Of a stretch of DNA of 64,000 nucleotides, positions 50,801 to 63,400 are shown piece after piece (the stretch's first letter is position 1; each line of letters begins with the position of its first letter). Made by a program: the position numbers and the translations under genes. Source of the DNA: Halicephalobus mephisto (Eukaryota > Nematoda > Chromadorea > Rhabditida > Panagrolaimidae). The DNA lies in the NCBI GenBank assembly GCA_009193035.1, contig SWDT01000192.1, positions 176,296 to 240,295 on the forward strand, given 5' to 3'. Below the pieces are notes generated by a model. It saw only the letters and a list, made by a program, of their open reading frames with translations. It had not been told where the DNA came from and did no database searches.

Positions 50801-53800
50801 ACTAATTATTTCTAAAGTCCAAAAAATCTCAAAGCGAAAATTTTCTAGTTACAGTATACTTAATTTTTAAACATTCAAAAAATCTCAAAAAGAAAATTGA
50901 AGATATTGTAAAATTAGAATTATGCAGTTAAGCTTTCTTCGATTATGTTGCTAATAATCATACCGTATAAAAATTAAATATGTTTTTTTTTCAAAATTAA
51001 GATGAATTTTAAAAATTTAAAATAATTCTAAAAATTTTCTAGAAATTCAAAATAATTTTTATAATTATCTAGAAATTTAAAATAATTCTAAAAATCTTCT
51101 AGAAATTTAAAATAATTTTTAAAATCTTCTAAAAATTTAAAATAATTTTTAGAATTTTCTAAAAATTTAAAATAATTTTTATAATTTTCATTGAATTTTA
51201 TTAAATTATAATAAACGAAATTGCAGATGATCAGAGCGGCTAATGGAATAGAGTACGCTGCTACTTACATCGAGAAACATTTTGAGCGGTTTTTGAACTT
51301 GAAGAAACTTTACAAAGTCCTCCAAGATAAAGATAAATCTCGAATCCAGACGGTCGTAAACAGAATAATCCGAACGGCTGTGGATCATTGTCACGGAATC
51401 GCTTACGAAATCATCGACTGTATCTGTGCTCACAAAACAGGATGTATCAAAAAACACGCTGAAATCATGGCCATGTCCAACGACAATTACAAAAAAACTT
51501 TGGTAAGTTTGGTCCCGAAACGAAAGGAAAATTTTAAATAAGTTCAATTTAAAGCAAAAAAAATTTAAAAAAACCAGATTTACAAAAAAATAATTTTTAG
51601 ATTTTAAAGAAAATAAAATTTTTAAAGAAAAGTAATTTTAAAAAAAGTATTTTTAAAAAAATTCAAATAAAAATTAATTTGTTATTTAAAAGAATAAAAT
51701 TAAAAAAAAAGTAATTTTTAAAAATTTGGAACAAAAATTGATTTTAAAAATTTGAAATTAAAAAAAAAGTGTTTTTAAAAATTTCAAATAAAAATTAATT
51801 TTTTTTATTTTTAAATTAAAAAAAACTGTTTTTAAAAAATTTCGAATAAAAATTAATTTTTTTAATTTTTAAAAAATTTCGAATAAAAGTTAATTTTTTT
51901 TTATTTTCAGAAGTCATATATGAAGCAGTTTATTACTTCGGAAAAAACTGATCAGATTTATATTTCTATCGAAAAATGTATTACTGTATTAAAACCGAGG
52001 TTGTTGCCGAATTGTTACCAACATTTGGAACGACAAATTTGGTCAGAGACCAGAGATTGTATTTATAAACTGATACTGAACGGTCAACCTCCTGATTACT
52101 ACGAAAATATCGAGGTAGGTTACTGTAGTTTTTTTAAATTTATTTTTATAAAAACTAAAAATAATTTTTTTCGAGAATTTTTGGGATTTGATAAATTTCT
52201 AAAATTCGGAATTTTGACGATTTTAAAAATTTATAAAATTTCGGAAAATTGAAAATTTTTATGAAATTCTGACTGGTTCCAGAATCCCCCAAACTTGTAG
52301 AAATTTGGAATTTTGGAAGATTCTAGAAAATTTCGGAATTTTGACAATTTTAAAAATTTATAAACTTTTGAAAAATTAAAAATTTTTATGAAATTTTGAC
52401 TGGCTCCAGAATCCTCCAAGCTTGTAGAAATTTGAAATTTTTATGAAATTCTATAAATTCCAACTTTTTAGAAGATTTTGGAAAATTTTTAAAATTAAAA
52501 TTAATTTTTTAGAAGGAATGTGAATCCTTGTGTAATTTGTTGAGCATCGATTGGAACAGTGAGAATTCTCTTCTCAGAAGGAAAATCCACATAAACAAAG
52601 CAGAAACGAGGGAATTGATTCTACAGTATTACAGTAGGCTAGCCGACCTCACGATGGAGTCCCCCGTGAAGGACGGCATTCCTAGGGTGTCTATCAGAGC
52701 CGGTCACATCCCGCTACATAACCAGATGATTAAGCTGGTAATCCGAGGTTTGATTTTCTTCTTTTAGATTTTCTTGTCAGAACCAATAATTACTGTAAGG
52801 GAATTTGACGTGTTTCCTTAATTGACTGGTTCTGCACAAATTACAACTTTATTTATTCGAGTAATCAAGTAACAAGTAGTAATTAACAGTAACTTCTGGT
52901 AGTTCAGTTTCGTCCTCCTTCTTGTCTGATTTCCTAATGACGTCACAATTACAAATTTTTAGACAAGTTGGATCCCTACGCCTCAGGGACTTTCGCGGTG
53001 AGAACTTTTCGCGACACTATTAGTATACATTAGCAGAAGACATAGTTTCTGAAAGATTACTGTAGCGGTAGTTATTGTAAAGGAATTTGACGTGTTTCCT
53101 TAATTGACTAGTTCTGCACAAATTACTACTTTATTTATTCGAGTAATCAAGTAACAAGTAGTAATTAGCAGTAACTTCTGGTAGTTCAGTTTCGTCCTCC
53201 TTCATATCTGATTTCCTAATGACGTCACAATTGCAATTTTTGGACAAGTTGGATCCCTATGCCTTAGGGACTTTCGCGGTGAGAACTTTCTCGTTTTCTG
53301 CAAGAATTACACAAAAATTTAAAAACATAAACTTTCGGAAAAGTAATCAGTTTTTCCATCCGAAAATTACTGAACAAATTTCTTCCTTAACTTTTCCAAA
53401 ATACCACAAAAATTTAAATTATTTTTACTTACAGTAATCAGTGCCTATGACATTCCTCCACTTGACAGGATGACTCATTCCAGTGACCCTTACCTCAGGG
53501 TGGAGCTGTACCCTAGGGCCTTCTTCCCGTTTTCGATGTTTCCTCCAGAGACGACAGACACAAAAAAGAAAACCCTAAATCCGCAGTGGGATATGTTATT
53601 TCAAATGTAAGATTTTTTATACCGTAATGATTTTTGGAAATTAAATTTTAGGGAAATTCCAGAAGAGTATTTCTTCACCAATGGGTCCTGTCTTTGTTTA
53701 ACCGTCCTAGATCACGATCATCTTAGGTAAATTATGTTATTTTAAAAATTGAAAATTAATTTTATTAAAAAATTTCGAAATTTTAATTTTTAGAATATTT

Positions 53801-54939
53801 TAAAATTATGTTATTTTAAAAATTGAAAATTAATTTTATTAAAAAATTTCGAAATTTTAATTTTTAGAATATTTTAAAATTATGTTATTTTAAAAATTGA
53901 AAATTAACTTTATTAAAAAATTTCGAAATTTTAAATTTTAGATTATTTTAAAATTATGTTATTTTAAAAATTGAAAATTAATTTTATCAAAAAACTTTGA
54001 AATTTTAATTTTTAGAATATTTTAAAATTATGTTATTTTAAAAATTGAAAATTAATTTTATAAATAATCTAAAATTTAAAATTTCGAAGTTTTTTGGTAA
54101 AATTATGTTATTTTAAAAATTGAAAATTAATTTTATTAAAAAATTTCGAAATTTTAATTTTTAGAATATTTTAAAATTATGTTATTTTAAAAATTGAAAA
54201 TTAACTTTATTAAAAAATTTCGAAATTTTAATTTTTAGAATATTTTAAAATTATGTTATTTTAAAAATTGAAAATTAATTTTATTAAAAAATTTCGAAAT
54301 TTTAAATTTTATATTATTTTAAAAATTAAATTTTGAAATTTTTTATAAAATTAATTTTTAAATTATTTATAAAATTATGTTATTTTAAAAATTGAAAATC
54401 AATTTTATAAATAATTTTAATTTTTAGATTATTTTAAAAAGTTTTACGAAATTTTAAGTTTCCAGAATTTTCTGTTATTTTTGTAGATTTTTGAAATTTT
54501 TACTAAATTTTGAAAAATTATATTTTTATAATTCAAAAATTACAGTTACAACGACCTCGCTGGTCAAGCAATGATTCCACTTTCGACGATCGAGAGAATC
54601 CAATCCTTGAGTCCGAAGCACTTGCCTCCGCCGATGGTGCTGCCTCTGGCACTTCCTCAATCAGCACAGTACACCGATGTTTTCAAGGCAAGAAAAACTT
54701 ATTTTTAAATTTCGAAATTTATTTTTAAATTTAAAAATTTTTAGATTCTCGAAGATAGAAGTACTTGGGACCCTATGGCTCATGAAGTTACTTCTTACGA
54801 AAAGTACCTCAGGGATTACAGAGTACTGCCGTCGAGTGCCATGGACGACAAAGAATGTGGTGCAATTCACAGCAGACTCACTTTGGCCAAAAACAGAGAA
54901 AAAATGAAACAAGTAATCAAAAACTTCATTAAAAAATAA
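44774..54939 (+). CDS. Munc13-4/BAIAP3-like exocytosis protein with MUN (MHD) and C2 domains
   Basis: Fifteen exons join with consistent phases to 1050 residues: 44774-44902, 44944-45000, 45321-45574, 45619-45838, 47496-47851, 49008-49430, 49933-50272, 50315-50389, 51227-51502, 51911-52114, 52513-52747, 53435-53606, 53652-53726, 54546-54687, 54745-54939. The N-terminus [17 protein letters not shown] matches the start of UNC13D and BAIAP3. The helical MUN region follows (MHD1 near FETSAVFWASTWRTMYLNLV; MHD2 near QFITSEKTDQIYISIEKCI). A C-terminal C2 domain (about 850-960) has DPYLRVELYPRAFFP, KKTLNPQWDMLFQ and LTVLDHDHLRYNDLAG, with acidic Ca2+-loop residues kept. These proteins prime secretory granules for fusion by acting on SNAREs. 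The N-terminal C2A region looks degenerate. The intron after 54687 starts with GC. Introns carry six different repeat arrays. Confidence 0.88.
45040..45295. repeat. ~66-bp tandem repeat, Munc13-like intron 2
   Basis: About four copies of a unit with TTTCGATATATGAAGTTTAA, TATTCATATATTATTTTTGT and ATTTTTAATATTTCTACAGA. The TTTCTACAG words mimic acceptors. Confidence 0.8.
46030..46760. repeat. ~92-95-bp satellite with TGTATCGATACA core, Munc13-like intron 4
   Basis: About seven units contain ATGTATGAGATACCTTGTAT, TCAATGTATCGATACATAAA, ATTGAATATATTTGAGATAT and TAAAATAGTTCTA. It is the same family and orientation as the array at 17760-18515 in the glutamate receptor gene. Confidence 0.88.
47880..48420. 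repeat. ~36-bp tandem repeat, Munc13-like intron 5
   Basis: About twelve units of TTTTTATATAGTTGATCATA followed by TTTAACATAACTGAAC; diverged copies with GACCTCA(C/T)TTG continue to about 49000. Confidence 0.85.
49490..49900. repeat. TTGGATAGTGACT-family array A8, Munc13-like intron 6
   Basis: About eight half-sites appear as facing pairs, including two nearly identical ~125-bp units with CTTGGATAGTGACGAGGAAA, GATGATTTGTTATTAAAATT and CAGACACTATCCAGG. Confidence 0.88.
50430..50680. repeat. ~35-bp purine-rich tandem repeat, Munc13-like intron 8
   Basis: About six copies of GTCTCGTAACGAAAGAAAAA followed by ACGGAAAAAGAAGG. Confidence 0.88.
52785..53290. repeat. ~265-bp tandem duplication containing an exon-like segment, Munc13-like intron 11
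   Basis: The two copies share AGGGAATTTGACGTGTTTCC, TTATTTATTCGAGTAATCAA and CCTAATGACGTCACAATT, and end in an exon-like stretch: TTTTTAG, then ACAAGTTGGATCCCTACGCC and TCAGGGACTTTCGCG, then GTGAGAAC. Read in frame it encodes DKLDPYASGTFA. In the second copy the acceptor AG is changed to GG. Confidence 0.85.
53730..54430. repeat. ~72-bp tandem repeat, Munc13-like intron 13
   Basis: About nine copies of TATGTTATTTTAAAAATTGA, AAATTAATTTTATTAAAAAA and TTTCGAAATTTTAATTTTTA fill most of the intron; one copy near 54060 is inverted. Confidence 0.88.
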
Positions 54940-55490
54940 TTTAATAAAAAATAAAAAAATTTTAAAATATTTTTAATTGACGAAAGGAACGGTTGTCGGT
55001 TATCCAGAAATCATGGAAGATGGAAATTAAGAGTATCGTGGATTTTGAAGTAGTTCACACAGTCTTAATAGTTAGAGGAGAGGAGTAGAAGCCTGGAAGG
55101 ACATCAGAAGAACAATCCGAAATTGTTCGGCACCCACAATAATGTACTGGCTTAGAAGACCACTGTAAATATTTGATACCTTGCTGCAGAATTTAAAATA
55201 CCGAATTCTGGTACTATTTTTTATTTTTGAAACAATTCGTGTCAAAACTTTCATGTATTTCAGTGTTTCTATTTAAACTACGGCTTCATTTGAACATCTT
55301 TATGGAAGAATTGAAAATCATCATTCACAAAATAATACCGAAATTACTATTGATTTCATCTGTTTATTGTTTTCAAATTCATATTATTGTATTTTGTATA
55401 AAATATTGCATTACAAGTGTTTTTTAATGTGAAGAAAGTGCAGGCTTTGATGTTCGAAATTATTTCAACTTCTGTTTTTAGATCAAAGTC
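54940..55490. other. Convergent spacer between the Munc13-like and GTPase genes
   Basis: This holds the 3' untranslated regions of two converging genes. It is of normal complexity, without repeats, and I see no exon on either strand. Confidence 0.4.
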
Positions 55491-58400
55491 TTATTCTTCT
55501 GTTACTTTTGGAATACTGGATTCAGGTGTAGACGACATTGAATTATTTAAGTGACGTGGTGCTGCGGTCGGTTTTGTGTTTGTTTCTGTCGATTTCGGAC
55601 TTGGTGTAGATTGATCTAGTTTTTCCTCCACTTTAGGTTCGTCGTTGACTACGTCATTTTTAGTGTTAATTTCTGCCGATACATGATGATTTTCATCACT
55701 ATTCACGTTTTCAACAAGTTCTCTATCTGTGACTAAAATTATTCTTTATTTTAAATAATTATTACGACATGATTTACCTGAACTCTTTCGGTTTTCCAAA
55801 AACAACTGTGGTTGCTGAGCTATACCACATACTTCTCTAGTCTCAGGTGGACAATCAACACAATTTTCTTCCTCTATGTCAATGTTTTCTATTGCACTTT
55901 TTAATGTTAAACCTTCCCATGCTTTTTTGACATGTGTAAATAACTCTTCAGAAACCTTTTTGTCCACACTGTTTACGAGTTGTTCACACTTCTCACAAGA
56001 GTCAGGAAACTCATCAACGTTCCAGTGTTCCAAATCTGTCTTTAATCTGTGATACTCAGTAACCATGGACCACTTCTTAGCCACATTCAAAATGATTTTT
56101 GATTCATTTACAAGGTTATCTCTCTTTTCTGGAGTTAGTTGGTCACTATTTCTTATGAACTCCTCCAAATTAAGAGCAGCGGTGGCCAAGTAATGGACAG
56201 CGAGAGTAGTTTTCTTTTCAATGGGTTTCACTGTCTTGATGAAGGTAAGGAAATCTTTGACTTGAGCAGCACTCTCGTTCCAACAAAAGTCGAAATCCTC
56301 TTCTGGACGGTTACTGTACTTCACTCCACGCTCTTCACAGAGTAGGAATTTGAAGGACTCTGAATCGATAGCACAAGTGTTCTCCCCCTCGAAGGAATAT
56401 GTTTCCTCATGAGAATCCTGGATCTTCTTCTGCATTTCTTTGACTGGTCCGGTTGAATCTCCGATCCCGAAGAAGGTTCCACTTGCGTAGGTGAAGAAGA
56501 AGAAGACGTTTTTGAGAGCCGGCTTGGGGAAGAGAGAGAGGAGGTCTCGGAGGGCCAACTCAAACTCCGGTCTCAGTCTCGCGTCGTTGGACTTGAGAAC
56601 GATGCAGATGGCGTGGATCTCCTTCTGGTTGTGAATGCACTCTCTGATCAGTTCGAGATTCTTCTTGTCCTGCTCAGCTCCTCTGGAGTCGGAGAGACCA
56701 GGAGTGTCGATGACTTTGACTGTGTTGTTCTGGAAAGTGAATTCATGAACTTTGGGTTTCTGAGTGACCGACTGTCCAATGTCATTAAAGTTCTCGTTGT
56801 CTTCAGAGTCTCCAGCTGTTACGATTGTCTCTATGATCTTTTTATCAGTTCCCCTCCGTTGGACTTTGAATTGTAATGGTATACACACTTGCATTTGGTT
56901 CTTCTTTGCTTCCTCGAAGGTGGGCCAGTTCAAATAGTTACCGAGACCACTGATTAATGTTGACTTTCCAACACCACTTTCTCCCAGGAAAATTACTGTG
57001 AACTCTTGCGGTGAAGAAATTATCTGATCATCTACGTGTGGTGGTATTTGGTTCTGCTGTTCTTCTGTTATTTCTAACAAAGTCGTTGATGATGGGGAAT
57101 TGGAGTTTATTGTAGAAATTTGGCCGTCGGTATTGCCTGTTATTTCTGATTCTTTTACTTCATCTATTAGTTTAATGTGATCATTGACATCTGGAACATT
57201 ATGTTCTATCCATTGATTACCTTCATCCATTGCAATCTTTGACGTTAATGAGGGAATTTGGTTAGAATCCTCTGCATCACCTTCTGAGTGATGTGATTCT
57301 GAAGCTTTATGGTTGTCCTGAGGAATAATGGATTGCCGACGTGGCGGAGGTGTTGGTGGTCTTATAACTTGGTGTTCATCTGTATTATTGGATCTAGATT
57401 TCAGAAGCTTGTCTGAAAGTTTGTGCTCTGAATCGATTTCTCTGGAAGGTTCAATTCTGTTGATTTCTTGCTTTGATTCATTTTTCTTCACATCTGTTTC
57501 AGGAGAGGTGATTTCCGAACTGAGTTGAAGAATAGTCGTTTCATGAGATTTGTCGAATCCAAGAACAGTGAAGTTCGAGTTTGATTTCAACTTGTTCTTG
57601 GATAAATTGGCGAGAAGCCCATCTTTTGCTAGTTCCTTCATTGTAACAGTTCCTTCAGATCTATTTTCTTTATTTCTTTTGTCCATAACAATTACTGGAT
57701 CCTCTTCTAACTTTTCATTAGGAGTAACATTAATTTTAATGTCATTCAAAATTTGCTGTTGTTCAATTGCCTTCATTTCGTCGTCTACCATTACTTCTTT
57801 TGCATTTTCTGGTATATCAGTCTTACATCCATTGCAATACACTTTCATTTTTTTCATTGTAGTCTTTCTGCATCTACAAAAAACTCCAGTTGGTCCATGC
57901 ATTCGCACTAACCACAAACAATGTTTACATAACCACAACCTCTTTTTTGCTGGTGAACAGGGACAAGTAATGGATTTACACAATTCGTCCTTATCTCGGA
58001 ATGCATATTTCAGAATATTCTTTATATTTGACCGTGAAAATGTGTTTTTCCATCCATTTTCTTCAATTTCGGTCATCCCAAAGTAATATTTCTCTCCGTT
58101 AATGATTAAACGGGGTTCCTTTTCTTCGGTTTTACAATCCAGAATCCAAGAATATGTGCTTAATTCTTCCATATCATAATAAGGAGGAAGTTGTTCCCCC
58201 AGTGGCCATATAACACGATATTTCCAGTTTTCACAATTTTCCGAAAGAAGAAGACATGAATCTTGAATCTGAATCCATGCATCTGATTTCGGAATCAAGC
58301 TCCAATGATACAATGATTTCAGGCTTTCCATACAGTCTTCATAATCTATATTCCAGCCGTTGGGTGTAACTTCTTTCTCTCTGAGTAATTTTTCTAATTG

Positions 58401-59299
58401 AATCAGGAGATACATGAAGATATTAATTTCATTTTTCATCTTGTGAACAGCCTTATTTCGAAGACGGTTAATGAAATCGCCACATCTTGTATTAATTTTC
58501 CCCAATAGAACAATATCTTGATTATAGTTCTTGTCAACTATTTCCAAATAATTCGATGATCCAGAGTATTCTGTAAGAATTTTAGAAATAATGATCAACA
58601 ATTTAGTCAGATGACAGGCGATTGAATTTTTTTCAGTCGTAGGTACATTAAATGATTCTGGCATATTGTTGTATGAATAAAGAGGAATAATAGTAGATAT
58701 ATCATTTCGTTGGTGAATTTCAACAAAACAACTCTCAATAGAATCAATATCAACGGGCTGGTAATCAAATATTAGATTACATTTTGCATTGCTAATAAAA
58801 TCGTGAATCATACCTCCATCGAGAATCGACGCAACTACATTCTTCGCTTCCTAAATTTGTTTGTTTTATAAAAATGAATTTCAATTGCATTACCTCTACA
58901 GTTATTTCTAAATTGTCAATAACAATTATAGCAATATGACCATGAACACATGAGGATATTTTGGTAGTGGAATATACAGGTTGAAACATAATTTTGCAAA
59001 TTAGACTATTCTTGCAGGTATTTTCAAATAAATGAATCAGCATTTTCATAAACATGTTTGATTTTTTACACATTTCGAACTAAAATATTTTATTGTTACA
59101 ATAATTGCCAAATTAAAAAGCTCACAATATCCGTGAAACTCATCTGAAAAAGGGATCTAATAGCTTCGAGAAGATATCTCCCATGCGCAACTTCAAGTAC
59201 TCTTTTAACATTGTTTTCAATTCTATTAGTTTCATAAGCTGAGATTTCAACACCGCTGTGAATCACTGTATCTTGATCAAAAAAGTATTTCCACGGCAT
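55491..59299 (-). CDS. Large multidomain P-loop GTPase (AIG1/septin-like TRAFAC type) with Cys-rich module
   Basis: Four exons (59299-59126, 59079-58894, 58850-55778, 55732-55491) join in phase to 1224 residues. A TATTTTAG acceptor ends one base before the ATG. The N-terminal ~410 residues are of unknown fold. A Cys-rich module (about 415-461; CPCSPAKKRLWLCKHCLWL, then CRC and CNGC) looks like a metal-binding knuckle. A disordered Ser/Glu-rich linker follows. The G domain (about 735-985) has P-loop GESGVGKST, switch DTPGLSDSRG with QDKKNLELI, then HAICIVLKSNDARLRPEFE and NVFFFFTYASGTFFG. This G-domain pattern belongs to a family expanded in invertebrates and some fungi and distantly related to GIMAP/septin GTPases; function is unproven, and an immune-type role is only a guess. 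A helical region and an 80-residue Ser/Thr/Pro tail end the protein. Confidence 0.8.
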
Positions 59300-60417
59300 T
59301 CTAAAATAAAATATTAGTAAATATTGAAGAAGAAAAATAATTTCGTCTTTTTTACTCGAATAAACAAGGGACAACGAAGAACGAGAATGATTCAACTGAT
59401 TGACGAACTGATAAAAATCATAAGAACTTTATTTGATATGGTTCACTGAAAGTTTAATTTTTTTGGTAGAATGAGATGATAGATTATTTAATGATATTCA
59501 GAAAGCAAATGTAGAATATTTCAAGGAAACGTTTTTTGTTTGCAGCTATTCTACATAATTTCGTTTTTATAGAACTGAAATAAAAAAATGAGCCTACTCA
59601 TCCCATTAGTGCATAACAATAAACATGGTCTAAGTGATAACTATCCTGAAATATTCAATTAACGGTTCGTAAGCCAATATTAGTTTCTATCTCAGATACA
59701 CATCGAAAAATACCAAAACATACTAAAATAACAATATAATTAAAACATATTTTTGTATCAATAACGGGAAATTTCCAAACTGATGAAATTTCATCAAAAT
59801 ATTATCACGCTGTTTTAATCATTGCTGAGTCTATATATGTCGAATGCCAAAAAAATCAGATTATTTATCATATATTTCCACATGAATGACTCATTTCATT
59901 CGATTACCGATTCTTAAATCGAATGTTCAACTTTACTTTGATATTATTATGAAATTATCGATCACTTTGAAGATGTCTCAATTGTTGCCATCAGAAACTA
60001 ATAATACTGTGTTATAAGGCTTGGAAATTTCCAAATAGTGGCAAATCACTGAGCAAACGAAGAAAAATTACTCCAGTATTTGCTTTTTAATATACTCATA
60101 GATGTATATCATATGATTCATGGTATTAGCGTTCCTCTCATCTAATTCTTTGTAGTATAATTAGGTTACGGATTTTTTGAAAAACAAAAATTGTTCATTT
60201 TTAAAATCAAATAACCCCGAAAGTCTATTTTCGATAAACAAAAATTAAGAGAAGTTTGACGATTAGTCACAAAATCAGTTATCGATTCGATAACAAACAT
60301 ATTGAAATCATCCCATACCGTTTTTCATTAATAAAAAAATTAATGCTGGTTATTTATTTATAAACAATATTTTTAACATTCAATTAATAAATATATATTT
60401 CTCATCTAACCAAACCT
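59300..60417. other. Spacer between the two GTPase copies
   Basis: This 1.1-kb region must hold the promoter of the intact GTPase gene and the 3' end of the broken copy. It is AT-rich with ordinary complexity, unlike the repeat-filled spacers to the left. I see no exon or array. Confidence 0.45.
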
Positions 60418-63400
60418 TTAATAACAACAACTTCCAATATCTATCTTATTAGTTTGAGGCAGCGACAAATTGTTGACAAATTTAGAAAGTCCATCATACA
60501 CACTTGAATTCTTCACAATAGGCAGAAGTTTATTGATTCCAGCCACCGCTTCCTTGGAATCAAACTTGATCAAATTTGTTTTCAACCTGTAATACTCGGA
60601 AACCATTGTCAGATCTTTGGCAATGAAAAACAACGGTTTCGCCTTTTCATTCAGTAATTCTCTTGCTTCTTCTGACAGACCCTTCTTCAATGTCTTGTCT
60701 GTTCTTAAGAACTCCTCCAACTCCAAGGCAGTTTTCGCAATCTCATGAGCAGCTTTGATCTTCTCGACATCAACAGGATCGACACTTTTGAGGAAAGCAA
60801 GGAAATCCAACACTTGTTTCGCAGTCTCGTTCCAACAATACTCAAATCTCTCCTCTGCACTGCTGCTGTATTTGATCCCCTGTTCCTTACAGAGCAGGTA
60901 TCTGAAGGACTCTGAGTCTACAGGACACATGTTCCTTCCTTCGAATTCGAAAGTGACTCCATGAGAATCCCTGAACTTCTGTTGGAGTTCCTTCAGGGGA
61001 TTCAGAATATCTCCGATCCCGAAGTAGGTTCCTCTCGCGTAGGTGAAGAAGAAGAAGACGTTTTTGAGAGCTGACTTAGGGAAGAGAGAGAGGAGGTCTC
61101 GAATGGCCAGTTCGAACTGATTTCCGAGTTTGGACTCATTGGACTTGAGGACAATGCAGATGGCGTGGATCTCCTTCTGGTTGTGAATGAATTCTCTGAT
61201 CAGTTCGAGATTCTTCCTGTCCTGTTCAGCTCCCCTGGTGTCGGAGAGACCAGGAGTATCGATGACTTTGACTGTGTTGTTTTGAAAGGTGAAGGTGAAT
61301 TCATGAACTTTGGGTTTCTGAGTGACCGACTGTCCAACGTCGTTGAAGTTCTCGTTGTCTTCAAAGTCTCCAGCTCTCACGGTCGTCTCGTCGAATCCAC
61401 CCTCTTCAAGCTTCCTCTTGTACTTTGAACTCCACAGGGATGCAAATTTCCATTTGTTCTTCTTTGCTTCTCGAAAGTGGGCCAATTCAGATAGTTACCG
61501 AGACCGCTGATTATGTTGACTTTCCAACACCACTTTCACCCAGGAAAATTACTGTGAACTCTTGCGGTGGGGATGGAGGAACTACTATTAACGGAATAGT
61601 GTTGTGCTCAATGTACACTGTGACAATATTGTCCCACTCTGCTGTTACTACTGGAGGGAGAGAACTATTATTAAGCGGAATCTGTTGATGTTCTTTGTAT
61701 TCTGTTTTAATGTTGTCCCACTCTGCTGTTACTACTGGAGGAGAGGGAACTATTAAAAGTGGGATGGTCTCATGCTCAGTATGCGCTGTGATGATCTTGT
61801 TCCATTCTTCTGCTAATGCTCGAAGATCTAGTTGGAATGGAATTGTCTCGTATTCTGTATATGTTGTTATATCATGGTTACATTCTGACGCCGCTACGGG
61901 AGAACGTAAAGGAGATGCTAAATTTGATTGTATGTTGTCGTTTCTAATATCGGAATTTTCCGTTGATTTTGGATCTTCTTTTTTATCTGCTACTGGAATA
62001 TCATTACCGGTTCTTATGATGTGGTGTTTGGTGGGGTAATTTGTTTTGTTTATTGAATCAGTGCACTTCGATGAAGATGATATGAGCTCGGATTAATGTT
62101 CTTTACTTCTTGGTAATTTATTTGCGAGGTCATGTCGTTCATTTGCCGAGTAATGACTATATTTGGTATTGAAGATGGTTGTTTATTGTTGTGATCTTTT
62201 TGGTTCATTTGCGGTTCAGATCGTCGGGTTTGATCACCAGGTGTGGATTTTCCACTCTGTTTGTCAGACTTTTGAATGATGGTGTTTTCTTTTTCTAGTT
62301 GATTGTCTTTCGTATTTTTGTGAGAAAGACATGTATCTTCCGACTGTGACTCAGTGACAGTTGTTCCATTGTATTCATTAATTTTAGAGACAGTAGGTGT
62401 CTTTTGTTTTAATCTTTCTGCGGTTAATTCAGCAAGAAATCCAGTCTTTTTTTGAGCTCTGAGAGAGTCTGTCGAAACCGATTCAGGTTTACTTTCTTTG
62501 TTATTTATCTCTTCTGATTTAGCAGTTTTTGGAACTTCTTCTGCGTTCTTACCTTGAATTTGATTTCTGTTAGCATTACTATTGATGTCATCCAGTATTT
62601 GGTGTTGTACAATTGGTTCTGTCTCTTTATCCACAATCGGCTCTGTTCCAACTTCATCAATTTGACATCCATTGCAGTATACCTTCATCTTCTCCAATGT
62701 GTTTCTCGTGCATCTACAGGAAACTTCAGTTGGTCCATGCATTCGCACTAACCACAAACAACGTTCGCATAACCACAATCTCTTTTTGCTTGGTGAACAG
62801 GGACAAGTAATGGATTTACATAATTCATCCTTATCTCGGAATGAATATTTCGTAAGATTTTTTGGTGAGTCTTTCGAAAATTGTTTCTTATTTGTTTTTC
62901 TTCAACACTGGCTATCCCAAAGTAATATTTCTCTCCGTTAATGATTAGACGGGGTTCTGTTTCTTTGGTTTTTGAATCTACAACCCAAGAATATGTGCTT
63001 AATTCTCCAGCACCATAGTAATCAGGTAGTTCTCTTCTCAAAAGCCATATAACACGTTTCTTCCAGTTTTCTCGTTCCTCAGAAAGAGCAAACGAAGAAT
63101 TTTGAATCTGAATCCATGCATCTGATTTCGGAATTACGTCCAAATAAAATAACTGATCTAAATTTCTTACACATTGTTTATACTGATCGTTTTTAATATC
63201 CATTCTAACCTCCTTTCTCTGATCAATCTCTCAAGTTGAGTTAAAAGGTCCATAAAGTTTCTGATTTCGTTTTCCATCTTGTGAACAGCTTTATTTTGAA
63301 GATCACTGATGAGCTTGCTAGATTGTTTATTAATGTTTTCAAATAACGTAAATTCTCGATCGTATTTCATTTCAATTTTATCTATGTAATTTTTAGATCC

